A DNA stretch of 64,000 nucleotides from Agrobacterium cavarae (GCF_004310285.1 NZ_SISF01000026.1:111882-175881), one strand, 5' to 3'; counted from the stretch's first letter, positions 9,373 to 19,246 are shown. The notes: generated by a model not told the origin, from the sequence alone. Numbers and translations are program-made.

Positions 9373-10005
9373 TTGTACTTGGATCCCCTAGTTCCTGACA
9401 GACAGATGTTCGCGCAGGACCCCTTCGGTTATAGCTCATCCGCGTGGCAGAGATGGGCCATGATTGGCGCCGCACTTGGTAAGGATGTGGACCCCACCTC
9501 CACGCCTAAAGCGGAGGATCTGAAGAATCCAATCCTATGGCTTTCCCAAGCAGAAGCTATGAGCCAAGCAGCGAAAACCTTGATTGAAGCGCAACCATCA
9601 TTTGAAAACATGCCTGTTCCAATCCAGGGCATTTGCGATAGCCAGTTTTCTGCGATCGCTATGATGCTTCTTGGCTATAGCTTGGAAATTTCGCTCAAAG
9701 CGATGCATATCTTGAAGCACGGCGTCGATAAATTTATTGAGAACGAAAAGCAGTTCTATCATCACCGTCTTCGAGATTTGGCGGAATTCATTCCCGATCT
9801 GACCGAGAAAGATCGCGCCATTCTGGACGTGTTGACTCACTTCACGATGTGGGCTGGGAGGTATCCAGACCCAGGCCGTGCGAATGTTAATAAGCACGAA
9901 CTCGTATTCAGTCTTTCTGAGAAGCACGAGATTTGCTTAAGGGACGTACTCGATCTCGCTACAAGGGTTATGCGGCAAACGGCAAAGGTCACTACGGCTA
10001 ACTAA
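9373..10005 (+). CDS. Hypothetical protein with HEPN-like features, 210 aa
   Basis: This is a mainly helical soluble protein. Residues 90-150 contain YSLEISLKAMHILKHG followed by HHRLRDLAEF, a pattern like the A-x-E-x-x-LKA helix and later H-x-L segment of HEPN domains. No Rx4-6H nuclease motif is seen, so any HEPN relation may be non-catalytic. The frame opens with TTG at 9373; a downstream ATG at Met12 is an alternative. The next gene, also unknown, follows after 74 bases and may be in the same transcript. Confidence 0.6.
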   Translation: MYLDPLVPDRQMFAQDPFGYSSSAWQRWAMIGAALGKDVDPTSTPKAEDLKNPILWLSQAEAMSQAAKTLIEAQPSFENMPVPIQGICDSQFSAIAMMLLGYSLEISLKAMHILKHGVDKFIENEKQFYHHRLRDLAEFIPDLTEKDRAILDVLTHFTMWAGRYPDPGRANVNKHELVFSLSEKHEICLRDVLDLATRVMRQTAKVTTAN

Positions 10006-10079
10006 TGAAAGCCGCATCGGAGGAGAGGTGACTTGCACTCTGTTGCCATCCGATCATCTGCAATGCAGCGGGTAAGTTG

Positions 10080-10952
10080 ATGGTTGAACCGAGGGAATAT
10101 TCCGAAATCGAGCAAGAAGCCATTGTCCTAGGCGCGGTCCTGAGTATGGTCGACGACATGGTGAACCATGCGATCTTCTGTCCTCTTGGCGAGAAGCGAC
10201 ACGACACTAATCTCCTTCCGCAAAGCTCTGGAAGTTTACGGCAGTTCGGGACACTACTTCGGGACTTCCTGTCGCCCGTAACTAGTAAAGGCGGATCACC
10301 CCTCCCGTTCGGTTTGCCGAAGCCCGCACCCGGAGAAAGCAAGACTGACTATACCACTCTCTATTATTTGAAACGGATCTGCATGAAGCCGTTGATCGGA
10401 ACGAAGATCAATCACCTCAGCCGAATCGTCGAAGAGTTCAGCGGGTGGTTGGATACGTACGCATTCGTCGAGAACGTCCGGTTCGGTCACATCGAGAAAG
10501 AGGTAGATCTTCGTATAAGGCGGATCGACTTTATCCGCATGAGTGGAGACATCGGGAAGCATAATTTTTTGCGTCTCGGCGGGCAAGCTCATACACTTCG
10601 TAGGATCTTGGCTGAAAACCACGTCGAAATCGATGAAGGTGACGCCTACCTGGCGCTGCCAGATTGCTGGGACTGGTTTCACACTCACTTGCTCGCCTAC
10701 CACGCGAGCACGATTGCTGAGTTCCTGAACAACATCCGTTACGCAATCAGGCTGTACATTCACCCCGAGGCAATGAGACGATTTAGAGTAACGGCAATTG
10801 TAGACGGCCTGGAGCTGTATACTTTTGAGCGGCCAGACGAGATCGTGAACAAGTTCGCTTGGGCCCAGTTTTTCGAACTGATGCAAACGTCGCGCAAACT
10901 ACCGAATTTTCCGCACTTCACAGTTGCCCAGACGATGAAGATGCGGTTCTAA
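10080..10952 (+). CDS. Hypothetical protein, 290 aa
   Basis: I do not recognise a family. The protein is soluble, helical and rich in aromatic residues, with several His/Arg-rich patches and no signal peptide. A TTG immediately before the ATG could extend it by one residue. It follows the HEPN-like gene on the same strand, and the two may form a pair. Confidence 0.6.
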   Translation: MVEPREYSEIEQEAIVLGAVLSMVDDMVNHAIFCPLGEKRHDTNLLPQSSGSLRQFGTLLRDFLSPVTSKGGSPLPFGLPKPAPGESKTDYTTLYYLKRICMKPLIGTKINHLSRIVEEFSGWLDTYAFVENVRFGHIEKEVDLRIRRIDFIRMSGDIGKHNFLRLGGQAHTLRRILAENHVEIDEGDAYLALPDCWDWFHTHLLAYHASTIAEFLNNIRYAIRLYIHPEAMRRFRVTAIVDGLELYTFERPDEIVNKFAWAQFFELMQTSRKLPNFPHFTVAQTMKMRF

Positions 10953-11105
10953 CATCGGACTATGGCCGGTAGACATCCAGACAGCGCTCCGAGGCAGGCC
11001 ACTGGCCCGCTGTGTTGTGTCAGGGGTAAATATCACGCTCCGGCCCTCGCAAACTACAGCTTCGGATCGTGGAGCCACCATAATCGGCCTACGCAATGAA
11101 CCTGC

Positions 11106-12245
11106 TTAAATGAGACGCGCCGCTCGCCCGCTTCTGCGTGTAGCACTGTTATAATAGCTGGATGCTTGCTGGACGGATCGGTGGCGTGATTGCTCCATCG
11201 CCTCTGGCAACGGCACGCCACGATTGGCAGCTTCCGTGAGATAGCCAGACCTTAGTCCGTGAGCGGAAAACTCCGCCGGGTCGAGACCGGCAAGCGCTGC
11301 ACGTTGTTTGACGACATCGTTGACCGATTTCGGATCGAGAGGGCGGGACGACAGGTTTCCCCAACGATCGATTTTGCGGAAGATCGATCCTGACTTAATG
11401 CTGGCTGCCTCCATCCAGGCGTTCAGCGCCTCGACCGGACGACCCGTGAGATAGACGATCTCGTCGTGATCGGCGCCCGACGTTTTGGTCCGTCCAAGGT
11501 GGATCGACAGCGAGGGGAGGGGAGGACCGTCAGGGCGTTCGATCGGAGGTTCGTCTGTCAGTTGCTCTTTGCGTAGCCCTGCAATTTCACTGCGCCTGCG
11601 GCCACCCGATGCGAATGCCACCATGAGGATAGCCCTGTCGCGGAGATCGCGCAGACTGCTCGAGCCGCATGAGGCAAGAAGCTTGGCCAACACATCTCCC
11701 GTCACAGCTTTTGCGCTCTTGCGCTTGCGTGGTCGCGGTGTGGCTCGAACGGCAAGACGAATGGCTTGCTTAAGGGCAGGTGAGGCGAACTCGCCGGTAA
11801 AGCCGCGCCATTTTGTGAGCGTCGACCAGGAGGCCAGCCGCCGGCGCACGGTGTCTGGCGCATGTGGACCAAGCGATTTGAGAAATCCCTGATCCCGTAA
11901 CAACCGATCGACATTCTGCGGCATGCCGTGGCCGGAATCTTCACGCCGGCGCTCCGGATCCCACAGATGATGGGCAACGAATTTCAGGAGAAGTGCTTCC
12001 GGCGCGGGCCAGGGAAGACTGTTTCCAGTCGACGCCAGACACCATGCCTGCAGATAAGCCAGGTCCGAGGTCAGTGCGCGAAGCGTGTTTTCGCCGATGC
12101 CTTCATTGACCAGGTGCCGGAGTGTTTCGATGTCCTGATCGGTCAGAAGCTCGGCCAGCTCGTCACGTCGCTCCATAGGCAGAACGGCCGCGATCGTGTC
12201 CAACTCCTCAGCGCGTCTGTCGACCGGATTGCGTGGTTTGCTCAT
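11106..12245 (-). CDS. Tyrosine site-specific recombinase (phage/XerC-type integrase)
   Basis: The 379-residue protein has a SAM-like N-terminal arm-binding half and a catalytic half. The catalytic set is visible: Arg217 in GRRRSE, His329 and Arg332 in HGLR, His355, and the nucleophile Tyr364 nine residues later. It probably integrates or excises a mobile element. It is not next to a tRNA gene. A perfect 6-bp hairpin lies about 60 bases upstream. Confidence 0.9.
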   Translation of the reverse strand: MSKPRNPVDRRAEELDTIAAVLPMERRDELAELLTDQDIETLRHLVNEGIGENTLRALTSDLAYLQAWCLASTGNSLPWPAPEALLLKFVAHHLWDPERRREDSGHGMPQNVDRLLRDQGFLKSLGPHAPDTVRRRLASWSTLTKWRGFTGEFASPALKQAIRLAVRATPRPRKRKSAKAVTGDVLAKLLASCGSSSLRDLRDRAILMVAFASGGRRRSEIAGLRKEQLTDEPPIERPDGPPLPSLSIHLGRTKTSGADHDEIVYLTGRPVEALNAWMEAASIKSGSIFRKIDRWGNLSSRPLDPKSVNDVVKQRAALAGLDPAEFSAHGLRSGYLTEAANRGVPLPEAMEQSRHRSVQQASSYYNSATRRSGRAARLI

Positions 12246-12305
12246 TGCAGCCTTTCGAAATCTGCCATCAACACGGGGCTTGATACCGATTCTGAACGTG
12301 TCGAT

Positions 12306-12321
12306 CCGCTTGATTAAGCGG
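12306..12321. repeat. Small perfect dyad upstream of the recombinase gene
   Basis: CCGCTT and AAGCGG flank a 4-base loop in the 255-base space between the recombinase start and the HxlR gene. The short sequence AATCAATCT follows it and recurs at about 12422. It could be an operator or part of a recombination site; nothing else in the gap is recognisable. Confidence 0.3.
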
Positions 12322-12500
12322 AATCAATCTCGTTGGGATAATTCAGTTTATTGCCTGCCAGGATCATTGGAATTTTCCGTATTCGCCGGAATTCCCCGTT
12401 ACGGACATGCAAGGTTAGCGTAATCAATCTTTCAAAGGGAGAGGTGTGACGCAGCTTAAAGGCTGATAAGACCGAACAAAGGGTACCGGACACAAGAAAA

Positions 12501-12926
12501 ATGACCAGAGAAGAAATTCTTAGCTACTCTCAAGCGGTTTGCGACGGCCTTCGCGAGGACGAAGACGGAGTTAGACGAGAGGTTCTAACGCACGCAGGAA
12601 ATAGATGGTCGCTCGGCGTGATACACACTCTCGGGGTTTATGGCAGGCTTCGACACGCGGAAATTGGAAGACGAATGCACGGTGTCACGCAACGGATGCT
12701 GACCCGTACCCTGCGTCAACTGGAAAGAGACGGTCTCGTCACGCGCTACGATCTGGTTGAGATGCCACCTCGCGTAGAATATGAACTCACGGAATTGGGC
12801 ATGGGTCTTCTTATTCGCATGATCCCACTTTGGACATGGGTCGTGGAGAATTCCGACCTGTTTCGAAAATCACGCGAGGATTATGATTCTCGTCCGCCAG
12901 AGAAGCCTTCCTGGCAGACGTTTTAA
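12501..12926 (+). CDS. HxlR family transcriptional regulator
   Basis: This 141-residue winged-helix protein has the HxlR pattern: RWSLGVIHTLGVYGRLRHAEI at about residues 36-56, then GVTQRMLTRTLRQLERDGLV as the recognition helix and wing. Such regulators often respond to redox or electrophiles and control nearby oxidoreductases. Here the convergent NmrA-like gene lies 58 bases away and is a candidate target, inferred from position. Confidence 0.9.
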   Translation: MTREEILSYSQAVCDGLREDEDGVRREVLTHAGNRWSLGVIHTLGVYGRLRHAEIGRRMHGVTQRMLTRTLRQLERDGLVTRYDLVEMPPRVEYELTELGMGLLIRMIPLWTWVVENSDLFRKSREDYDSRPPEKPSWQTF

Positions 12927-12984
12927 TATGAGGGCTGCGGCCGCTCGGCTAGGACCGCTGAGTACGCCGGGTGCTTAGGGCTAT

Positions 12985-13929
12985 CTAGTTGCTGCGAAGG
13001 TTCGCGTTAATCCAATCGGACACATCCGTGACCTTAATGCCTTCGCGTACGTTGAAAGTGCTGGCCTTGTCCCATGCCATTCCGCGCCCGATGCCAAAGG
13101 CTGCTCGGTATTTGCGCATCATGTTTTGGGGGTCATTTGCCAATTCTTCCATAAGAGCTGGAACAGTCCATTCGGACCTGTTGAAGGGCCGGTTCAAACC
13201 CGCCTCCAGCTTTTCAGCGAGCTCGCCATAGGTAACGGTATCACCTGCCAGGAAGACAATTTCGTTGCTGATGGTCGGCTCGTAGAAGACGATCTCAGCA
13301 GTGAGTACGCCGATGTCGTCGGGCGTCGTCACCGTGACAGCCGTATCGAAGCTGCCCAAGGCTTTCACGGCGTTCTTTTCCAGATCAACAACACCGAATT
13401 CCGGCTCGAAGAGATAGCTCATGAACATGCCGGTGGAAATGATGACCCATTCGGTCTTATCCTGTGAGCGCAGAAGTTCGCGGACATCAAGCTGCGCGTC
13501 GAAGATGTCCTGCGGACCGCCTCGACCGATCGCCTCGAAATCGACGCCGAACTGCCAAGGGAAATAGCGCGGTATTCCGGATTGCAACGCCGCCTTGGCG
13601 AGTTTCATCGGGGTGTTGATCCCCGCCGCATAGCCCGTGCAGCCAATGACGGTATCGTACCGTGAAAACAGGGATGCCAGCTCGTCGATTGAGCTCTTCA
13701 CCAGATCGCATATGACGATCTCTATGCCCAAGTCACGGATCTCGCGGACGTCCCGCTGCTTTGTCGGCGCGCTGGACTCCACGGCGCTGGCGCGCAGCAG
13801 GACGCTTATCTTTGCTCCTTCGATGACCTTTGCGCGGCTAGCCAGATTGCGCAGGACAGGCATCCCAAGCTCACCTGCACCGAGCACGAGGATGTTGCGT
13901 GATTTCACGCCGGAAACGAAGTCATTCAT
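12985..13929 (-). CDS. NmrA-like / isoflavone-reductase-type NAD(P)-binding oxidoreductase
   Basis: This 314-residue atypical short-chain dehydrogenase has a nucleotide-binding glycine motif GAGELGMPVL at about residues 17-26, an acidic/strand pattern matching NAD(P) binding, and a C-terminal region typical of NmrA/phenylcoumaran reductase proteins. Members reduce aromatic or quinone-type substrates or sense NADP. It is convergent with an HxlR regulator. The substrate cannot be named. Confidence 0.82.
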   Translation of the reverse strand: MNDFVSGVKSRNILVLGAGELGMPVLRNLASRAKVIEGAKISVLLRASAVESSAPTKQRDVREIRDLGIEIVICDLVKSSIDELASLFSRYDTVIGCTGYAAGINTPMKLAKAALQSGIPRYFPWQFGVDFEAIGRGGPQDIFDAQLDVRELLRSQDKTEWVIISTGMFMSYLFEPEFGVVDLEKNAVKALGSFDTAVTVTTPDDIGVLTAEIVFYEPTISNEIVFLAGDTVTYGELAEKLEAGLNRPFNRSEWTVPALMEELANDPQNMMRKYRAAFGIGRGMAWDKASTFNVREGIKVTDVSDWINANLRSN

Positions 13930-14209
13930 TTTTCAAGCCTCTTTCAAATCGAATGAGGCCTCTAATTGGCGATATTGAATCTCAGTAAAAGAAGGCACAC
14001 GGATGATACTCCATCGAAAACGATGACGGACAGCGATCCGTTGTGTTTCTCTTTGTCGAGTGACGGCATGTCTTCTTTGGACGACAGCAGCCATTTTCGG
14101 TAGAATGGCGTCCGAGACCAAGCGTCTTTCACCTGTCATTCTTGGGGAGCATCCTGACATCTGCAGCAATTGACCAAGGCGAAGCAGACACGTTGGCGAG
14201 GAAGCCCCA

Positions 14210-15847
14210 ATGGTGCAGACACCTGACAAGATGCTCAACAGGGTGACAGCTTGGCAAAAGGCTGTGGTTCGCGAGGCCGTCATTCGGCCCCTCGCGTTCG
14301 AAAAGAAACTGAGCGCCGCGGAGAGATTTGCCGCGTGCCGGGAGTTGGGTCTCAAAGCCACAAGGTTCTATCAGCTGCTCGGTCAATTCCGGCGAAAGCC
14401 GGTGACCAGTTCATTGCTGGATGAAACGCCCGGTCCGAAGAAGGGAAGGCGGCTGCTGTTGTCGGAGCAGGAAGACGCAGTCGGCTGCGCCATCCAAGAA
14501 ATCTATTGCCGCCGCGAGCGACCGACGATCACCGCCGTCCATGATCATGTCCGGTTCATTTGCCGTCAGCGAAACATATCTGCGCCCTCCTGGAAGGCCG
14601 TGAAGGTTCGAATTGATCGTTCCGACCAGAGGAAGTTGGCCAAAGCCCGTGAGGGTGCTAGCGTCGCCCGTCAGCAATACGTGCCGGTTGTCGATGAGTA
14701 TTAAGTCGTGCACGCGCTGGAAGTCGTGCAGATCGATCACACGTTGGTCGATCTCTTTGTTGTTGACGCTGTAAACCGCCAACCATTGCAGCGCCCTTGG
14801 CTGACCTTGGCGATAGATGTCGCCAGCCGCATGGTGGTCGGCTTCTATCTGAGCCTTGAGCACCCATCGTCAACATCTGTCGCCCTGGCCATCCGGCACA
14901 TGGTCTTGCCGAAGGCTTCCTGGCTCGTGGAGCAAAACGTGGTCGGCGACTGGCCTGTCTATGGTTTGCCCACCGCCATTCATCTCGACAATGCTCGGGA
15001 GTTTCGGGGAAAGGCACTTGCTTGGGGAACGGCCGAGCACGGCATAAAGCTCATCCATCGACCGGTTGCTCGCCCACATTACGGTGGCCATATCGAGCGG
15101 CTTATCGGCACGATGATGGGTGCCGTTCACTTTCTGCCCGGCTCAACGTCGAGCGATATAAGCGCTCGTGGCGACTACGATCCTCAAAAACATGCTGTCA
15201 TGACCTTTGACGAGCTGGAGCGATGGCTCACCCTCGAGATTGTCGGCCGCTATCACGCCGATGTCCACCGTGCGCTAAAGATTCCGCCTCGGCTGGCTTG
15301 GGAAGATGCCGTCCTCTCGCGTGGGGGGCCTCTGCGGCTTCCCTACGACGAACATCGGTTCGTCCTGGATTTCCTGCCGTTCGAGGAACGCGTCATCCGT
15401 CGAGACGGACTGCACCTGTTCGGCCTCAAATATTGGGACGATGTCCTGAGCCCATGGACCGGTGCGCCGGATAAGATGCGCGTCCGATACGATCCTCGGG
15501 ATATTTCCTGCGTGTTCGTCGACGGGCCAAACGGCGAAAACTGGCCGGTTCGGTTTGCAGACCTCAGCCAACCACGGATCACGCTCGGGGAGCACCGGCA
15601 AGCCGTGGCCGCTTTGAGGGCCCGTGGTTTTCAATCGGTCGATGAGCATCTGATTTTCGAGACCATCGAAGCCCAACGTCAGCTTGTCGAGGGGGCAAGC
15701 CGCCAAACGCGAAGCATCCGCCGCGGAGCCGAAAGACGGTCGCGAGCGCTGGCAGCGACAGACTGGAACGAGGCAGAACTGACGGATGATGCCGACGACG
15801 AGGATTTCTCCGATTTGGCGCCCTTGTCGGTGGAGGAATGGTCATGA
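14210..15847 (+). pseudogene. tniA: tniA transposase with in-frame TAA stop
   Basis: TniA is the DDE strand-transfer transposase of Tn402/Tn7-like elements. One frame runs from ATG 14210 (SD GAGGAAG) to 15847, interrupted only by TAA at 14702-14704. Upstream lies the helix-turn-helix DNA-binding part; downstream lies the integrase core with Asp176 (QIDHT), Asp260 (HLDNAREF) and Glu296 (GGHIERL), exactly a D-D(35)-E spacing. A GTG at 14708 could restart the catalytic half. The stop falls just before the catalytic core, so function requires readthrough, restart or is lost. Everything else looks intact, suggesting a recent mutation. Confidence 0.88.
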
Positions 15848-16761
15848 CGGGATATTCCCATCTGCTGCCTGCCTATCGCCAGTATGCCGAGATGGGGATT
15901 GAAGAACGGATCGCCTGGATCCGTGCTGATCGTTGGTTGGAAACAGCCGATGCGAGGGCCGCGCTGGCGAGGCTTGAGGATCTGCTCACCTATCCGCCAA
16001 GGGACCGAATGCCCTGTCTGCTTCTCTACGGCGATACGGGTATGGGAAAGACCAAGATCATTCGAAAATTTCTTCGGGATCACCAGCCCGTCTTCGATCG
16101 TGGAACGGGTGTCACGAGCATGCCGGTCGTGGCGATGCAGATGCCGGCCAAACCCGTCGAGCGCGATGTCTACGGCGAACTCCTCAATGCATTGAGTGCA
16201 CCAGGTCCAAGTGGAGACGCGACCTACCGACTGAAGACCACGTGCCGGACCTTGATGCGAAGGATAGGGGTACGGATGCTGATCATCGATGAGATCCATG
16301 CCATGTTGACGGGGACATATCGGCAGCAACGGGTCTTCCTCAACGTAATCCGCTTTCTGGCGAACGATCTGAAAGTGCCGTTGATCTGCGCAGGCACCGA
16401 TCTCGCCCGGCAGGCGTTGTTGACGGATCCGCAGCTTGCTGAAAGGTTTGAGGCCTTTCACCTGAAGCGCTGGTCCAATACGCCGCAGCTCGCCCAATTG
16501 CTCGCAAGTCTCGGGAGCATACTGCCTCTACGCGAGCCATCACAGCTCGGGACCGCACCGTTGCGTCGCAAGGTGTTGGATATGACCGACGGCGTCACGG
16601 TGCGAATTTTTCGCTTGATCGAGACAGTTGCCGTCGAAGCCGTCCGAAATGGCAAAGAGGCGATCACTTTGGAGAGCTTCGACGGCGACAACTTGATCCT
16701 GCCGCTTGTTGCGATGGCGCGGCGCACTGAAGGCCGCCTGCAGCGACGTGCAACCCAGTGA
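15844..16761 (+). CDS. tniB: TniB, AAA+ ATPase of tni transposition
   Basis: TniB (TnsC-like) is the ATPase that couples target choice to the transposase. Walker A GDTGMGKT lies at about residues 63-70 and Walker B LIIDEIH at about 141-147. The ATG at 15844 overlaps the tniA stop as ATGA and is preferred; an in-frame ATG at 15838 is also possible. The 305-residue length is normal and no damage is seen. Confidence 0.93.
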   Translation: MTGYSHLLPAYRQYAEMGIEERIAWIRADRWLETADARAALARLEDLLTYPPRDRMPCLLLYGDTGMGKTKIIRKFLRDHQPVFDRGTGVTSMPVVAMQMPAKPVERDVYGELLNALSAPGPSGDATYRLKTTCRTLMRRIGVRMLIIDEIHAMLTGTYRQQRVFLNVIRFLANDLKVPLICAGTDLARQALLTDPQLAERFEAFHLKRWSNTPQLAQLLASLGSILPLREPSQLGTAPLRRKVLDMTDGVTVRIFRLIETVAVEAVRNGKEAITLESFDGDNLILPLVAMARRTEGRLQRRATQ

Positions 16762-17820
16762 GACCGGTGCGGCTGCTGGCTTTGGCTCCACGACCCTTTG
16801 AAGATGAACTCCTAAGCTGTTGGCATTGGCGGGTGTCGAGCCATTATTCTTGCTCACCTCGGCAGGTGGAAAACTGGATAAGTGGGGGCTCGGTAGGCCC
16901 TAACCCGCATCTCTTTCGCCACGATGTTTCGGCCGACCAGCCCGCAACCCGTTTATGGGCGCTTGCCTGTCGCCTGCGTCAAGTCGATCTGGAGCGGCTG
17001 TCTTTGCAAAATACCGGGCGCAGCGGGGCTTCATTCGTGAGCGATCCCGCCCATCGAGGCGTTTGTCCGACATGCCTGGATGAAGACGCAGAAGAGGGGA
17101 GGGATCACTATTGCCGGCGATCTTGGGCATGTGTCGAAGCAGTTGCCTGCCCCCGCCAAGATTGGCCTCGAGATTAACTGCAGTGGGTGTTTCCGTAGTG
17201 GTCTGTTTCAGTTTCGGTCCACACCTGTTGGCGTTGTCAGACTGTTTTGCCGTGATTGCGATGCGATTGTCTCGGCGCGGCGGTTCCCGCGCCGCGATCA
17301 AACAGACCTGCTGCAGGTTGCTTCGTTGGTAGGTGAGGCTATCGGCAAGGGTGGGTCGGAGTTTGAACGTATCGACGCGGCAAGCCGCTTTCTCTGGTCG
17401 CCTCGGCCGGAGGGGATGCCATACATCGCCGCGCTGGGCTTATCACTGCCTTATGGTCAGCGGCCGTCAGTCGCGAAAGGCGCGGCGCCGCTGGCCAGCC
17501 TTCCACCGGCATGGCGAGCTGTAACCATTACGACCATTGCCAACCTCCTCTTTCAGGTGGCTCCCAAAACGGTTCCGCTCTCTTCCTCCGTTCGCGAAGC
17601 CTTTCGGCAATTCGAGCAAGGGCCGACCGAAGAGTGTCATCAGGCACCTCCACCAACGCGGACGGCGTCAGTCGTGAATCTCCGTGCGGAAACCGAATAC
17701 CGGCAGTTGGCACGCGGCATTATCCAAAGCGAAGGCTGGAAATCTTTGCCATCCAAAGCAGGGCGCGCAAGAAACCGGGCAATCGGCAAGCTGATGCTCC
17801 GCGCCCTCAATGACGAATGA
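16758..17820 (+). pseudogene. tniQ: tniQ targeting protein, frameshifted
   Basis: TniQ helps select the insertion target and carries zinc fingers. The first frame begins with GTG at 16758, overlapping the tniB stop (GTGA), and reaches CPTC and SWACVEAVACP. The rest (INCSGC, LFCRDC, then the C-terminal helices) continues in the +1 frame to 17820. The switch must lie at about 17150-17165, inside the zinc-binding region. An ATG at 17080 exists in the second frame but would miss the N-terminal domain. This is most likely a frameshift mutation. Confidence 0.85.
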
Positions 17821-18733
17821 GGCCAAACCGATGTGCCTCATCCAGCAGGTGGCGAACGGAGGAAGGCTGCCATTTCCGCCCACCGCGCGCCGGCCGCTCA
17901 CCCATTTGATCCAGTTGGGCGGCAATATCGCGCAGTGACAGGCCGGGATCAGCAATGGCAATCGCTGCAACGAGCTTCATCAGGTGATCTTCCGGGGCAC
18001 GACGGGGCGAGCGCGCCAGAAGCTCGGGATCGACCAGCTTCTCGCGGACCATCCGATGCACTGCGCGGCGCAGCCGTTCAACCGTCCAGTCATGGCCCCG
18101 GCGATTGAGTACCCGGACGACATTGTCCCAGCTGTGTTGGGGCCGCAGCTGCCGCACCATCGGCAGCCAGGTTTGGGCGGAGGAGATCAGCTCGTCGAGA
18201 TAGAGTTTTTCTCGTGCCTTCGACACCGCCTTGATCGCCTCTGGTCGCCGCTCTCGGAGTCCCGGATTGCCCGGTAGCTTGCCACGCGCTTTTGCCGCCT
18301 TGATGCCAGCTTTGGTTCGTTCGGCGATCAGAGCTCGTTCGAGCTGTGCGACGGCGCCGAGCACCTGGAGGGAAAACATCCCTTGTGGCGTGGACGTGTC
18401 GATAGGATCGCGGATTGATCGGAAATGAACACCGCGCTCTTCAAGGTCCTCGATCACCTGCAACAGGTGGCTGACAGAGCGGGCGAGGCGATCCAGGCGG
18501 ACGACGACGAGCACATCGCCGGCAGTCAGGTCTCCGAGCAACCTTGTCAGCACCGGTCGAGCTCGTGATGCGCCGGATCCGTGCTCCTGAAAAATCCGCT
18601 CACAACCGGCGGCGCGCAACTCGTCCATCTGCGCATCATGGACCTGATCGTCGGTCGAGACGCGGGCATAACCGATAAGCCGTTTGGGGCTCGGCGCTGG
18701 ATTGGCGGCATGCCGTTTTGCCATGTTTTTCAC
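17807..18733 (-). CDS. tniR: Serine recombinase, tni-type resolvase
   Basis: The protein resolves cointegrates formed in transposition. The N-terminal catalytic domain has GYARVSTDDQ with nucleophile Ser26, then VVRLDRLARS and the E-helix region AERTKAGIKAAKARG. The C-terminal part (about residues 150-308) is longer than in small resolvases and ends in a helix-turn-helix-like segment. It is convergent with tniQ and overlaps its last 14 bases. The start may be Met1 or Met4. Its res site is expected upstream, near 18740-18800. Confidence 0.9.
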   Translation of the reverse strand: MKNMAKRHAANPAPSPKRLIGYARVSTDDQVHDAQMDELRAAGCERIFQEHGSGASRARPVLTRLLGDLTAGDVLVVVRLDRLARSVSHLLQVIEDLEERGVHFRSIRDPIDTSTPQGMFSLQVLGAVAQLERALIAERTKAGIKAAKARGKLPGNPGLRERRPEAIKAVSKAREKLYLDELISSAQTWLPMVRQLRPQHSWDNVVRVLNRRGHDWTVERLRRAVHRMVREKLVDPELLARSPRRAPEDHLMKLVAAIAIADPGLSLRDIAAQLDQMGERPARGGRKWQPSSVRHLLDEAHRFGLIRH

Positions 18734-19246
18734 GTGCGTTTTTCAGGTGCTTTGTACAGATAAGGAATGCGCGAGAAAATGAACAGTTGCAAGCATGTTT
18801 TATAGCTCAAATGCAGCCTCGCCAGACTCGACACGCGATGGCAAATGGGCGCAGACCCATCAACTGCGTTAAATGCATTCTGGTGGCTATCTGAGGCGGA
18901 AATGCAGGAAATTAGGGCATTCCGGAGAGGGGAGAGGGAAGAAGCGCCGCCCGAGGGAGAGATTGCTTGGGACGTCTGCTTCAGCTCGAGAGGAGATGAG
19001 CGCTCAACGCGGCTCTAACAGCCGCAGTTATTCCGCCGATCCTCGCCCAAATCTTCCTGAAAGGCCGGAAAATCAGGCGTTTCCGCTCATCCAGGCCGAC
19101 CGACATATGGCGTTTGCGGGTTCAATTCAATAACCTCCGATAAGAGGTACTTATCGATGGTTATATCCCCAACCAGCAATCATACCAGGTGAGGAACAAT
19201 AATATTATTATAGAGTTCGTTTAGTAAATCGTTTACCATAAAATCA
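18734..19246. other. Intergenic region: putative res site, dyad and promoter
   Basis: No supported gene. The first 100 bases upstream of the resolvase are AT-rich and are the natural place for its res site. A strong dyad lies at 19132-19162. Just before the next gene the sequence is very AT-rich, with the palindrome AATAATATTATT near 19201-19212 and a TAGTAAA/TTTACCA dyad near 19222-19238, which may be operators. Confidence 0.5.
19132..19162. repeat. 31-bp dyad, recombination-site-like
   Basis: The left arm AACCTCCGATAAG and the right arm CTTATCGATGGTT are inverted repeats around AGGTA, with 11 of 13 pairs matching and an inner perfect 7-bp arm. The 11-bp arms ending in TAA/TTA around a short centre are like the core of a tyrosine-recombinase or dif-type site. 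It could instead be an operator for the downstream DUF1612 gene. Confidence 0.55.

Larger units (their letters stand above)
14069..18733. mobile_element. Tn402/Tn5053-like tni transposition module (right boundary unknown)
   Basis: Genes in order are tniA, tniB and tniQ on the plus strand and a convergent serine resolvase. Upstream of tniA, 14069-14088 reads TGTCTTCTTTGGACGACAGC, close to the published TGTC-type Tn402 family terminal repeat, and a related copy lies at 14134-14153 (12 of 20 positions equal). These may be TniA-binding sites and place the left end near 14069. I could not find a matching right end, so cargo to the right of the resolvase may belong to it. With tniA and tniQ damaged, the element looks immobile. 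Confidence 0.75.

Noticed and set aside
18734..19131. Right terminal inverted repeat of the tni transposon
   Set aside because: I searched by eye for a partner to the TGTC-type left sequence but found no convincing match.
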